This document shows positions 1-8,867 of a DNA stretch of 64,000 nt, piece by piece. Both the position numbers and the translations under genes were made by a program. How positions within the stretch are numbered: the stretch's first letter is position 1; each line of letters begins with the position of its first letter. A model generated the notes under the pieces. The model saw only the letters and a list, made by a program, of their open reading frames with translations, did no database searches and was not told the DNA's origin. Source of the DNA: Arenibacter antarcticus (GTDB lineage: Bacteria; Bacteroidota; Bacteroidia; Flavobacteriales; Flavobacteriaceae); the NCBI RefSeq assembly GCF_041320605.1, contig NZ_CP166679.1:4016001-4080000 (forward strand), given 5' to 3'.

Positions 1-113
1 GTAATTTAATCTACTATAATTAAAATTAATAGTTTTATATACTAAATATAGAGGTTTATATTGATATTATACCTAATAATCTTTAGTTTCATGAGAAATT
101 AAACCTAAACATC

Positions 114-1316
114 ATGAAATATAAAGGAGCGGATCACCTGCAAGACTTACAATATTTTGGAGAATTTGGAGGGGTTAACCCCTCTATTTCTGATTCTTCT
201 ACCTATACTTTTTTATCAGCCAAGACCATGTTTGATACTTTTGAAGGGAATACGGAGGGCTGTTATTTGTATAGTAGGCACTCTTCCCCCTCTAATTTAT
301 ATTTGGGTGAGGCTTTGGCAGCACTTGAAGGTACCGAAACCGCCAATGTCACTGGCAGTGGAATGGGTGCCATTACTTCGGTAATCTTACAATTGTGTAA
401 TGCCGGCGATCATATTGTTAGCAGTCGGACTATTTATGGCGGCACCTATGCTTTCATGAAGAATTTTCTTAAAAAATTTAATATTCATATTTCTTTTGTG
501 GATACCACTAATGAAGAGTCGGTTAGCAAAGCCATCACCCCAAAAACAAAAATGATCTATTGCGAGACCGTCAGTAATCCCTTATTAGAGGTGACCGATA
601 TAGCACAAATGTCTAAAATTGCTAAAAACAATAGTATTCCCTTGGTGGTAGACAATACCTTCTCCCCTTTATCCATTAGTCCCGCAAAATTAGGTGCCGA
701 TATTGTAATCCATAGTCTTACCAAATTTATCAATGGCACCAGTGATTGCGTAGCGGGTGCCGTCTGTGGTACCAAGGAATTCTGCCTGAGCCTTAAAGAC
801 GTGAATTCTGGTGCCGGAATGTTGCTGGGAAGTACTTTGGATAGTATGAGGGCCGCATCGATATTGAAAAATATGCGAACACTTCATATTAGAATGAAAA
901 AGCACAGTGAAAATGCGCTGTTTTTGGCACAGAATTTTGAAAAGGACGGACTAAAAGTGGTTTATCCAGGATTGAGTTCTCACAAAGGCCATTCAGTGAT
1001 GACAAAGCAATACAATTCCGACTATGGTTATGGAGGATTATTGACCATGGATTTAGGGTCGTTGGTAAATGCCAATTCCTTAATGGAACTGATGCAAAAG
1101 AAACATCTAGGCTATTTAGCGGTAAGCCTAGGGTTCTACAAAACACTATTTAGTGCCCCAGGCACTTCCACCTCCTCCGAAATTCCCATGGAAGAACAGT
1201 TGGAAATGGGCCTTTCCAATGGTCTAATCCGATTTTCAATAGGTTTGGACGATAATATAGAGCGGACCTACAACACCATGAAAAGCTGCCTAAAAGAACT
1301 AAACATAAAATCATAA
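114..1316 (+). CDS. Cys/Met metabolism PLP-dependent enzyme (methionine gamma-lyase-like)
   Basis: Cytosolic pyridoxal-phosphate enzyme of the cystathionine/methionine lyase-synthase family, acting on sulfur amino acids by gamma-elimination or replacement. Visible signatures are the phosphate-binding YSRHSSPSN segment (residues 53-61), the VVDNTFSP cofactor Asp region (178-185) and the Schiff-base lysine K204 in HSLTKFINGTSD. At 400 residues it is full length for the family. The ATG at 114 leaves only 113 bases of AT-rich leader in the window. It stands alone, 224 bases ahead of nhaC. Family membership is sure; whether it is methionine gamma-lyase, cystathionine gamma-synthase or a related lyase cannot be decided here. 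Confidence 0.88.
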   Translation: MKYKGADHLQDLQYFGEFGGVNPSISDSSTYTFLSAKTMFDTFEGNTEGCYLYSRHSSPSNLYLGEALAALEGTETANVTGSGMGAITSVILQLCNAGDHIVSSRTIYGGTYAFMKNFLKKFNIHISFVDTTNEESVSKAITPKTKMIYCETVSNPLLEVTDIAQMSKIAKNNSIPLVVDNTFSPLSISPAKLGADIVIHSLTKFINGTSDCVAGAVCGTKEFCLSLKDVNSGAGMLLGSTLDSMRAASILKNMRTLHIRMKKHSENALFLAQNFEKDGLKVVYPGLSSHKGHSVMTKQYNSDYGYGGLLTMDLGSLVNANSLMELMQKKHLGYLAVSLGFYKTLFSAPGTSTSSEIPMEEQLEMGLSNGLIRFSIGLDDNIERTYNTMKSCLKELNIKS

Positions 1317-1540
1317 AACTTTTATAACCAATATACCCAATAGGTAAAAGCATCCTTTCCGGTTAGATTACCTCTAAAGATTAAGATATAAATTCCAGCA
1401 TTCTTTTTGCAACCCATTGTTATAGAAAGGGGAATAACTTGGCTGCCATAAGGTTTACCTTAAAATTGATGGGGAATAATTTTAGGTTTGCAGAACAGGA
1501 GGCAAAATCGTAATATTACGAGGTAACAAAGAACTTTTAG

Positions 1541-3043
1541 ATGCAAAACCTAAGCACCAACCCCAGTGGGCCTGAAAATGAACACATTGTAGAAAATAAG
1601 GAGTTAAACATTTGGGAGGCGCTAATACCCGTTTTTGCATTAGTAGGGATGTTGGCGTATAATGTTTTTATATATGGGGACGATGCCCTCAGCGGATCCA
1701 ATCAGTTTATTCTTTTAATGGGAGGTGCAGTTGCTGCTGTGGTAGGCGTATTTAATAAGGTCTCCTACGAACAAATGATTTCGGAGGTGGCCGAAAACCT
1801 AAAATCTACCACTGGAGCCTTACTGATTTTACTTATGGTAGGGGCACTATCTGGAACTTGGTTGATCAGTGGAATAATTCCAACAATGATCTATTATGGG
1901 TTACAAGTTTTAAATCCGACGATATTTCTAGCGGCCTGTGTGATTATTTGTGCTGTAATTTCGGTAGCTACAGGGAGTTCGTGGACCACTTCAGCAACGG
2001 TTGGTATTGCATTGATCGGAATAGGGAGCACACTTGGCATCCCTATGGGAATGACCGCAGGAGCTATCTTGTCTGGCGCCTATTTTGGGGATAAAATGTC
2101 CCCTCTGAGCGATACCACCAACCTAGCACCAGCAATGGCTGGCAGTGAGCTCTTTACTCATATTAAGTATATGGCCATCACCACCATACCCACCATCATT
2201 ATTACCATTCTGGTGTTTGTGATTTTAGGCTTTACTATAGATACCAGTGGAACAACGGACACGAAAGGCATAATGTCTGCCATAGAGAATACTTTCAATA
2301 TTAATGGTTGGTTATTTTTAGTACCGGTGATCGTAATATTTCTGATCTTAAAAAAGGCCCCTCCCCTTCTAGCCTTATTGATAGGGACCTTGTTGGGAGG
2401 GTTATTCGCCCTAATTTTTCAACCCGAGATAGTAATGGGCCTAACCGGTGCCAAAGCGTTGACATTTGAATCTGGGTACAAGGGAGTAATGAACGCTATA
2501 ACCGTTCAGACCAATATTGCCACCGAAAGTGCTGTCCTTAGTGAACTATTCTCTGCCAAAGGCATGACAGGAATGTTGGGAACCATTTGGTTAATTATTT
2601 GTGCAATGGTATTTGGGGGAATTATGGATGGTATTGGGGCGTTATCTAGAATTAGCAGCGCCCTGTTAAGCATGGCTAAATCTACTTTTAGCCTCTTTGC
2701 TAGTACGGTTGCCAGTTGTTTGGCGCTTAATGTCACCGCCTCTGATCAGTATCTGGCTATTGTAGTACCTGGTAAAATGTTTGCAAAAGCATATAAGGAT
2801 AAGGGACTTGCTCCCGAAAATCTTAGTCGAACCTTGGAAGACTCAGGTACTGTAACCTCGGTGCTTATTCCATGGAATACTTGTGGGGCCTATCATTCGG
2901 GGGTGTTGGGAGTAGGTGTCGCCGAATATTTTGTATATGCCATTTTCAATTGGCTTAGCCCCTTTATGACCTTATTTTTTGCAGCTTTAAATATAAAAAT
3001 CAAACAACTTGCCACAACAGAAGCTGGAATAGAGAAAAAATAA
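1541..3043 (+). CDS. nhaC: Na+/H+ antiporter NhaC
   Basis: Inner-membrane sodium/proton antiporter of the NhaC family, which exports Na+ in exchange for protons and suits a marine bacterium. The 500-residue protein is hydrophobic with roughly a dozen membrane segments. Family signatures are GSSWTTSATVG (145-155) and the polar intramembrane motif YFGDKMSPLSDTTNLA (181-196). A soluble N-terminal stretch of about 24 residues precedes the first helix. It appears monocistronic: 224 bases separate it from the PLP enzyme before it and 226 from ahpC after it. Start chosen at the ATG at 1541, which gives the usual family length. Confidence 0.92.
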   Translation: MQNLSTNPSGPENEHIVENKELNIWEALIPVFALVGMLAYNVFIYGDDALSGSNQFILLMGGAVAAVVGVFNKVSYEQMISEVAENLKSTTGALLILLMVGALSGTWLISGIIPTMIYYGLQVLNPTIFLAACVIICAVISVATGSSWTTSATVGIALIGIGSTLGIPMGMTAGAILSGAYFGDKMSPLSDTTNLAPAMAGSELFTHIKYMAITTIPTIIITILVFVILGFTIDTSGTTDTKGIMSAIENTFNINGWLFLVPVIVIFLILKKAPPLLALLIGTLLGGLFALIFQPEIVMGLTGAKALTFESGYKGVMNAITVQTNIATESAVLSELFSAKGMTGMLGTIWLIICAMVFGGIMDGIGALSRISSALLSMAKSTFSLFASTVASCLALNVTASDQYLAIVVPGKMFAKAYKDKGLAPENLSRTLEDSGTVTSVLIPWNTCGAYHSGVLGVGVAEYFVYAIFNWLSPFMTLFFAALNIKIKQLATTEAGIEKK

Positions 3044-3210
3044 TTACATAGAAAAATCCAGATTCGTTTATTGTCAGTTTTCACTCCTTAATTTTGAAGA
3101 TTTAACATAAGTATGCTCGTAATTTTTCCGAAATCTTAACAGTTTCCACGATGCGGGGCAGGCATCTATTAAAGCTATAACCTTATAAATTTTTTAAATC
3201 CCAATTCCCC

Positions 3211-3238
3211 CTTATACTTGATATAAGCTGTAATTTTG
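3211..3238 (+). promoter_or_regulatory. ahpC promoter -7 box with overlapping inverted repeat
   Basis: TAATTTTG at 3231-3238 matches the Bacteroidota -7 consensus TAnnTTTG and lies 31 bases before the ahpC ATG. Just upstream, CTTATA (3211-3216) and TATAAG (3222-3227) form a 6-bp inverted repeat with a 5-base loop, in the place where a regulator could bind. No clear TTTG -33 element is seen. The operator role is inference. Confidence 0.4.
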
Positions 3239-3269
3239 TATTTAGAAATCAATAATAAAAATTATACAT

Positions 3270-3914
3270 ATGACTTTAGTAGGTAAAAAATTTCCAAATC
3301 TTAGTGTAAATGCAATGAATGAATTGGGTGACACTTTTAAACTGAATGTTTTAGAAGAAGCTCAGAAAAATAACAAAAAAGTAATCTTGTTCTGGTATCC
3401 AAAGGATTTTACCTTTGTTTGTCCAACAGAATTACATGCTTTCCAAGCGGCTTTAGGAGAATTTGAGAAGAGAAACACAATCGTAATCGGTGCATCTTGT
3501 GACACTGCAGAAGTACATTTTGCTTGGTTGAGCACATCTAAGGACAACGGTGGTATAGAAGGGGTTACTTACCCAATCCTTGCGGATAGCAATAGAAACC
3601 TTGCTTCTACCTTAGGTATTTTGGATATCACCAACGAGCAGTACAACGAAGAAAGCGGAGTTGTTACTGTAGAAGGTGATAACGTAACCTACCGTGCTAC
3701 TTACCTAATTGATGAGGAAGGTACCGTTTTCCACGAAGGAATTAACCACATGCCTTTGGGAAGAAATGTAAATGAATATTTACGTTTGATAGATGCTTAC
3801 ACCCACGTTCAAGAAAAAGGTGAGGTATGTCCTGCAAACTGGGAAGAAGGTAAGGAAGCTATGACCGCTGACAGAAAAGGGGTTGCTAGCTACCTTTCTA
3901 CGCATGCCAACTAA
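3270..3914 (+). CDS. ahpC: 2-Cys peroxiredoxin (AhpC/Prx family)
   Basis: Thiol peroxidase that reduces hydrogen peroxide and organic hydroperoxides in the cytosol. The peroxidatic cysteine is C51 in FTFVCPTEL, and the resolving cysteine is C187 in GEVCPANW, so it is a typical 2-Cys enzyme. At 214 residues it is slightly longer than enterobacterial AhpC. No AhpF reductase lies nearby; a thioredoxin-like protein starts 79 bases downstream and is the likely electron donor, although a terminator stands between them. Codons look well chosen for high expression. The upstream inverted repeat may mediate peroxide control. Confidence 0.93.
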   Translation: MTLVGKKFPNLSVNAMNELGDTFKLNVLEEAQKNNKKVILFWYPKDFTFVCPTELHAFQAALGEFEKRNTIVIGASCDTAEVHFAWLSTSKDNGGIEGVTYPILADSNRNLASTLGILDITNEQYNEESGVVTVEGDNVTYRATYLIDEEGTVFHEGINHMPLGRNVNEYLRLIDAYTHVQEKGEVCPANWEEGKEAMTADRKGVASYLSTHAN

Positions 3915-3932
3915 GAACGGGCAATAAATTTA

Positions 3933-3970
3933 AGGAGTCCATTCTCTTAGAAATGGACTCCTATTTTTTA
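3933..3970 (+). terminator. Rho-independent terminator after ahpC
   Basis: An 11-bp perfect stem (3933-3943 with 3952-3962, arm AGGAGTCCATT) with an 8-base loop is followed by ATTTTTTA. It closes the ahpC transcript, so the thioredoxin gene that follows probably has its own promoter or relies on read-through. Confidence 0.85.
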
Positions 3971-3993
3971 TAACGAATTTAAAATTTATAGGT

Positions 3994-4308
3994 ATGTTAT
4001 TAGAATTGGAAAGTGATAATCTCCAAGAGATTATCGATAAGAATAATAAGGTAGTGGTTCAATATTCCGCCACATGGTGTGGGAATTGCAGGATCATGAA
4101 ACCGAAGTTTAAAAAAGAATCTACCGAGAATGAAGGTATTACCTTTGTGTTGGCGGATGCTGAAAAGTTTCCTGATTCTAGAAAATTGGCCAATGTGGAC
4201 AATTTACCCACATTTGCAATTTTTGAGAACGGGACGATCAAAAATCAGGTGCAGACGAATAAATATGATGTTTTAAAAGAATTGATCAGTGAAATTACCA
4301 GTAATTAA
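3994..4308 (+). CDS. Thioredoxin-family protein with CGNC active site
   Basis: Small cytosolic thioredoxin-fold protein of 104 residues. The redox motif is WCGNC (C29 and C32) and the cis-proline is in NLPTFAIF. The CGNC rather than CGPC motif sets it apart from housekeeping TrxA. Its place directly after ahpC suggests it reduces the peroxiredoxin; this is inferred from context. Its 3' end overlaps the next small gene by 20 bases, so the two are translationally coupled. No signal peptide is present. Confidence 0.88.
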   Translation: MLLELESDNLQEIIDKNNKVVVQYSATWCGNCRIMKPKFKKESTENEGITFVLADAEKFPDSRKLANVDNLPTFAIFENGTIKNQVQTNKYDVLKELISEITSN

Positions 4309-4546
4309 GCACCTAACACAGTTTATTGCCGATAATGACGAGGATTTTGTATTGGAAACAATAGAGACCTTGGAATCCATCACAGAAGTCCCCTCCTTAA
4401 AGGATGAGGAGCTGGATACAATTGGCGAATTGATATCAAATCTTTATGGAGCCTTGGAAGTCAACAAATCCATAAAAGAAGGAAAATCCCAAAAAGATGC
4501 CCTAAACGAATTTATGCAACGGGTATTGGGGTCAATTGACAAATAA
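4289..4546 (+). CDS. Small conserved protein coupled to thioredoxin (DUF6952-like)
   Basis: An 85-residue acidic, helical protein of unknown function. Its ATG lies inside the last codons of the thioredoxin gene (20-base overlap), which argues that it is a real, co-translated gene. I recognise it only as the type of short Bacteroidota protein that follows such thioredoxins, probably DUF6952; that family name is from memory. It may be an accessory of the thioredoxin/peroxiredoxin pair. A strong terminator follows 53 bases later. Confidence 0.7.
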   Translation: MKLPVIKHLTQFIADNDEDFVLETIETLESITEVPSLKDEELDTIGELISNLYGALEVNKSIKEGKSQKDALNEFMQRVLGSIDK

Positions 4547-4599
4547 AAGATATTGCCTAGGCAATACGGCTTTACCTTACCGGTAGGCACCCTTTAATA

Positions 4600-4645
4600 A
4601 AACCGTTTGTAGAAGGTATACGCCCTTTTGCAAACGGTTTTTTAC
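4600..4645 (+). terminator. Rho-independent terminator after the thioredoxin pair
   Basis: A 10-bp stem, AAACCGTTTG (4600-4609) with CAAACGGTTT (4631-4640), has a 21-base loop and ends in a T-run at 4638-4643. It closes the thioredoxin/small-protein operon. Confidence 0.8.
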
Positions 4646-4758
4646 TTAAAATCCTATGATTAAATTAATCGTTTAGGTAGCGTCAATATTTTTATCAATT
4701 ATTACTTACATATCCGCTATATATTTTTTATTTTCACAGCAAATTAAAACATAAAACC

Positions 4759-5265
4759 ATGGCAACTGTAACACTTAAGGGAAACCCCATAAATACAATA
4801 GGAACACTACCTTCCACTGGAAGTGAAGCTCCTTCATTTTCATTGACAAAAGGAGATCTTTCATCCGCAAATTTATCTGACTACAAAGGAAAGAAAATAG
4901 TGTTGAATATTTTTCCTAGTATAGATACTGGTACCTGTGCGCAATCTGTACGACAGTTTAACAAGGAGGCAGCAGAATTGGACAATACCGTGGTTTTGTG
5001 TATCTCAAAGGATTTGCCTTTTGCCCAAGCTCGTTTTTGTGGCGCTGAAGGCATCACCAATGTAGAAATGTTGTCCGATTTTAAAGACGGTAACTTTGGT
5101 AAGGCGTATAATGTTCAGTTTGTAGATGGACCTCTTGCTCCCTTATTATCCAGGTCGGTAGTAGTATTGAACGAATCAGGGAAGGTAATCTACACAGAGC
5201 AGGTACAAGAAACCATAGAGGAGCCAAATTACAAGGCAGCATTAGAAGCTCTGATGAATGCCTAA
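4759..5265 (+). CDS. tpx: Thiol peroxidase Tpx
   Basis: Atypical 2-Cys peroxiredoxin that removes hydroperoxides using thioredoxin as reductant. The peroxidatic cysteine is C60 in SIDTGTCAQSV and the resolving cysteine is C94 in ARFCGAEG, the same spacing as E. coli Tpx. The 168-residue length is normal. It follows the ahpC/thioredoxin genes on the same strand, so three peroxide-defence genes sit within 2 kb. Its last eight bases overlap the start of dgkA, implying coupled translation. Confidence 0.94.
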   Translation: MATVTLKGNPINTIGTLPSTGSEAPSFSLTKGDLSSANLSDYKGKKIVLNIFPSIDTGTCAQSVRQFNKEAAELDNTVVLCISKDLPFAQARFCGAEGITNVEMLSDFKDGNFGKAYNVQFVDGPLAPLLSRSVVVLNESGKVIYTEQVQETIEEPNYKAALEALMNA

Positions 5266-5623
5266 AGAAAGTTTCCTAACCAATCGTATCCGCAGTGTGG
5301 GGTTTGCGGTCAAGGGTGCGCTTTTACTTATAAAGACCGAGGCTAGCATTAAGGTCCAAGTTTTTATAGGGATAGTAATGACTGCAGCGGGATTTTATTA
5401 CGAAATCTCAAACACAGAATGGACCATTCAAATTCTGGCTATTGCCCTAGTGCTTGGAATTGAGGGGATGAATACGGCAATAGAAAAATTGTCCGATTTT
5501 GTACAGCCTAATTTTGACCCAAAAATCGGACTAATCAAGGATGTCTCTGCAGGTGCGGTAATGTTGGTTTCCGTTGCTGCCTGTGCTATAGGCCTTATAA
5601 TATATGGTCCGAAATTATTTTAA
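5258..5623 (+). CDS. dgkA: Diacylglycerol/undecaprenol kinase family protein
   Basis: Small inner-membrane lipid kinase of 121 residues with about three membrane helices. It carries the family signature EGMNTAIEKLSDF (residues 69-81) and the nearby IKDVSAGAVM segment that complete the active site. Gram-positive and Bacteroidota members often phosphorylate undecaprenol, so the substrate is uncertain. It overlaps tpx by 8 bases. The genes downstream (ftsK onward) have a separate promoter. Confidence 0.88.
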   Translation: MPKESFLTNRIRSVGFAVKGALLLIKTEASIKVQVFIGIVMTAAGFYYEISNTEWTIQILAIALVLGIEGMNTAIEKLSDFVQPNFDPKIGLIKDVSAGAVMLVSVAACAIGLIIYGPKLF

Positions 5624-5740
5624 AAGCATTTTTTTTAACCTTCGTAAAATCGTTGCGGACAAATGTAGTTGTTCGGCATAGGCAGTATTGAACGTTTAAG
5701 ATTATCGGATAGCATCTTCCGTAAAATTCCCGACTTTCTA

Positions 5741-5773
5741 TTTGGGAGGAGTATAAGTTCATAAGTAAATTTG
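5741..5773 (+). promoter_or_regulatory. Promoter of ftsK (TTTG-N21-TAAATTTG)
   Basis: TTTG at 5741-5744 and TAAATTTG at 5766-5773, 21 bases apart, match both elements of the Bacteroidota housekeeping promoter. The predicted start of transcription is around 5780, about 20 bases before the ftsK ATG. Confidence 0.6.
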
Positions 5774-5801
5774 TAATTTAGCCCCCAGAATAAAAGATTT
5801 A

Positions 5802-8189
5802 ATGGCAAAGAAGGTAAGAAAACCAAAGTCCACTCCCGTAAAAAAAGGCTTTACTTTAAAATTATCAAAACAGAATAAAATTATTCTGGGAGGTTTACTA
5901 ATGATATTGGGCGTTGCCCTGTTTTTCTCTTTCGTCTCTTTTTACTTCACCTGGGAAGACGATCAAAGCGTACTCAGCGAATTTTCCAATAGAAATGAAC
6001 AAGCAGAAAACTTGTTGAATAAATTTGGGGCCAATGTAGGACATGTGGTCATCTATCAAGGGTTCGGTATTTCTTCCATTATTTTCACCTTCTTACTTTT
6101 CATTTCCGGACTGCATTTATTTTTTAGTATTACCAAAAAAGGACTACTAAGGAGATGGATATGGGGTATGGTCTTTATAATCTGGTTTTCTATAGCATTG
6201 GGCTTTTTCGCAGCTTCCAAACCTCTTTTGGGTGGAATGGTTGGTTTTGAAATGAACGATTTCCTGCAGGACTATGGCGGTAAAGTCGGAGTATTCTTAA
6301 TGCTATTGTTTGGACTGATCATAATATTGGTAAGGCTCTTTCAATTCTCACCCGATACGGCGGTTAACTATATCAATAAGAAAGGAAAATCCCTAGCCTC
6401 CGAATTAAAATCGCCCCCTATTACTAAAAACAACGCCCCCGAGCTTAGTACGAATGGGGGTAAAATGATTGCGAAAGAAGAAGAAGAATCACCTATCGTA
6501 ATAAATACCTATACCCATAAAAAAGACATTCCCGCCTTAGAAAAAGAGGATATAGAGGATGATTTTCAGATCAATGTTGGTGCGGAAGAAGACACCATAG
6601 CCATGGAAGTAGAAAAAATAAAAGAGGAAACCGAAGAGGAAGATAATATTTCCGATAAATTGGTAGCCGATTTTGGTGAATTTGATCCTACTCTGGAATT
6701 GGGAAATTACAAATTTCCAACCTTAGATCTCTTAGATCAGCACGGGGCTGCAGGAGGTATCACCATTAACCAAGAGGAGCTTGAAGAAAATAAAAATAAG
6801 ATTGTAGAGACCTTAAAAAACTACAAAATAGGGATCGCACAGATCAAAGCTACCATTGGACCTACGGTAACCCTATATGAAATTGTTCCCGATGCCGGGG
6901 TGCGTATTTCCAAAATAAAAAACTTGGAAGACGATATTGCACTATCGCTTGCTGCATTAGGAATTCGAATTATTGCCCCTATCCCGGGAAAAGGAACCAT
7001 AGGTATAGAAGTGCCCAATAAAAATGCTACCATAGTTTCTATGCGTTCAGTTATTGCGTCTAGTAAATTTCAAAAGGCGGAAATGCAGCTACCTATTGCC
7101 TTTGGTAAGACCATTAGCAATGAAACCTTTGTTGTGGATTTGGCGAAAATGCCCCACCTCTTAATGGCTGGTGCTACAGGGCAAGGTAAATCGGTCGGAT
7201 TAAATGCAGTACTGACCTCCCTACTCTATAAAAAGCATCCAGCAGAAGTTAAATTTGTTCTGATCGATCCTAAAAAAGTAGAGCTTACCCTATTCAATAA
7301 GATAGAACGACATTATTTGGCCAAGTTGCCCGATTCCGAAGACGCCATTATCACCGATAACACCAAGGTAATTAACACCTTAAATTCGCTCTGTATCGAA
7401 ATGGATAATCGGTACGAACTATTGAAAGTGGCCATGGTCCGTAATATTAAAGAATATAACACCAAGTTTAAGGCCCGTAAGTTGAATCCCAATGATGGGC
7501 ATATGTTCTTACCCTATATCGTTTTGGTCATCGATGAATTTGCGGATCTGATCATGACAGCTGGCAAGGAAGTGGAAACCCCAATAGCCAGATTGGCACA
7601 GTTAGCGAGGGCGATCGGAATCCATTTGATCATTGCGACACAAAGACCTTCCGTGAATGTTATTACGGGTATTATAAAAGCAAACTTCCCAGCTAGGATA
7701 GCTTTTAGGGTTACCTCTAAAATCGACTCCAGGACCATTCTAGACGCCCAAGGGGCGGACCAATTGATTGGTCGTGGAGACATGCTTTTCACCCAGGGCA
7801 ATGACGTTACGCGAATTCAATGTGCTTTTGTGGATACCCCTGAGATTGCAAAAATCACGAAATTTATAGGCTCTCAAAGAGCTTACCCAGATGCCCATTT
7901 GTTGCCAGAATATGTAGGTAATGACGAGTCTGGCACAAGTATTGATTACAACATATCCGATAGGGATGCCAAGTTTAGGGAAGCAGCAGAAGTTATTGTA
8001 ATTGCACAACAAGGGTCGGCCTCCCTTATTCAGCGAAAGCTAAAATTAGGATATAACCGTGCAGGCAGAATAATTGATCAACTGGAAGCAGCAGGTATTG
8101 TTGGACCATTTGAAGGTAGTAAGGCTAGACAGGTATTGGTTCAGGATATTTATGCCCTTGACCAATTATTGAGCAACGAAACTCCCTAA
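5802..8189 (+). CDS. ftsK: DNA translocase FtsK/SpoIIIE
   Basis: Septal DNA pump that clears chromosomal DNA during division and activates dimer resolution. The 795-residue protein has about four N-terminal membrane helices (roughly 28-185), a short acidic linker (about 200-300), the RecA-like motor with Walker A GATGQGKSVG (about 457-466) and Walker B-type VLVIDEFADL, and a C-terminal winged-helix gamma domain (about 725-795, IQRKLKLGYNRAGR). The linker is much shorter than in E. coli, as usual outside proteobacteria. lolA follows after 29 bases, so the run ftsK-lolA-lptF-ribBA is probably one transcript. Confidence 0.95.
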   Translation: MAKKVRKPKSTPVKKGFTLKLSKQNKIILGGLLMILGVALFFSFVSFYFTWEDDQSVLSEFSNRNEQAENLLNKFGANVGHVVIYQGFGISSIIFTFLLFISGLHLFFSITKKGLLRRWIWGMVFIIWFSIALGFFAASKPLLGGMVGFEMNDFLQDYGGKVGVFLMLLFGLIIILVRLFQFSPDTAVNYINKKGKSLASELKSPPITKNNAPELSTNGGKMIAKEEEESPIVINTYTHKKDIPALEKEDIEDDFQINVGAEEDTIAMEVEKIKEETEEEDNISDKLVADFGEFDPTLELGNYKFPTLDLLDQHGAAGGITINQEELEENKNKIVETLKNYKIGIAQIKATIGPTVTLYEIVPDAGVRISKIKNLEDDIALSLAALGIRIIAPIPGKGTIGIEVPNKNATIVSMRSVIASSKFQKAEMQLPIAFGKTISNETFVVDLAKMPHLLMAGATGQGKSVGLNAVLTSLLYKKHPAEVKFVLIDPKKVELTLFNKIERHYLAKLPDSEDAIITDNTKVINTLNSLCIEMDNRYELLKVAMVRNIKEYNTKFKARKLNPNDGHMFLPYIVLVIDEFADLIMTAGKEVETPIARLAQLARAIGIHLIIATQRPSVNVITGIIKANFPARIAFRVTSKIDSRTILDAQGADQLIGRGDMLFTQGNDVTRIQCAFVDTPEIAKITKFIGSQRAYPDAHLLPEYVGNDESGTSIDYNISDRDAKFREAAEVIVIAQQGSASLIQRKLKLGYNRAGRIIDQLEAAGIVGPFEGSKARQVLVQDIYALDQLLSNETP

Positions 8190-8218
8190 GGGACATAAAC
8201 AGATTAAAATAAAGAACA

Positions 8219-8863
8219 ATGAAAAGACTATTATTTTTAGTACTATTTACGCTTTCCTCAACAATAGCCATGGCCCAAGATTTCAATAAGGCCAAATCAT
8301 TGTTAGATGAAGTATATAACAAAGTAAAGAGTTACGATAATATTTTTGTGGATTTTAAATATTCCTTGAGAAATGAGGAAGCGAAAATAAATACGGATAC
8401 CCGTGGAGATGTGACCATGCAGGGGGATAAATACGTTTTCAACTACATGGGTGCCAAACAATTGTACGACGGCAAAAAGGTGTATACAGTGGTTCCCGAA
8501 AATGAAGAGGTTACCGTTGAGGAAAAAATGGATGACGAAAACACCATTACCCCTTCCAAAATGTTGACGTTTTACAAGCAAGGACATAATTATGCCTGGG
8601 ATGTGCTCCAGAACGTACAAGGAAGAAAAATTCAATTTGTTAAATTGACCCCCATTGACACCAATTCTGAAATTAAATCCATTCTTTTGGGAATTGATGT
8701 GGAGACCAAGCATATTTACAAGTTAATTGAAACCGGTAAGAATGGGACCAAAACTACAATTACTGTTAATTCTTTTAAAATTGACCAACCTTTGTCCAAA
8801 ACCTTATTTACTTTTGATGAGAGTAAGTACAAGGATGATGGGTACTACATTATAAGAAATTAA
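8219..8863 (+). CDS. lolA: LolA-like outer-membrane lipoprotein carrier
   Basis: Periplasmic chaperone that carries lipoproteins from the inner to the outer membrane. A signal peptide ends near AMAQ (residues 17-20), and the rest is beta-rich with the LolA-type pattern of the family (NIFVDFKYSL, GKKVYTVVPE). At 214 residues the length is normal. It lies between ftsK and lptF, four bases before the TTG start of the latter. With many SpII lipoproteins in this window the substrate supply is obvious. Confidence 0.85.
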   Translation: MKRLLFLVLFTLSSTIAMAQDFNKAKSLLDEVYNKVKSYDNIFVDFKYSLRNEEAKINTDTRGDVTMQGDKYVFNYMGAKQLYDGKKVYTVVPENEEVTVEEKMDDENTITPSKMLTFYKQGHNYAWDVLQNVQGRKIQFVKLTPIDTNSEIKSILLGIDVETKHIYKLIETGKNGTKTTITVNSFKIDQPLSKTLFTFDESKYKDDGYYIIRN

Positions 8864-8867
8864 GCCG

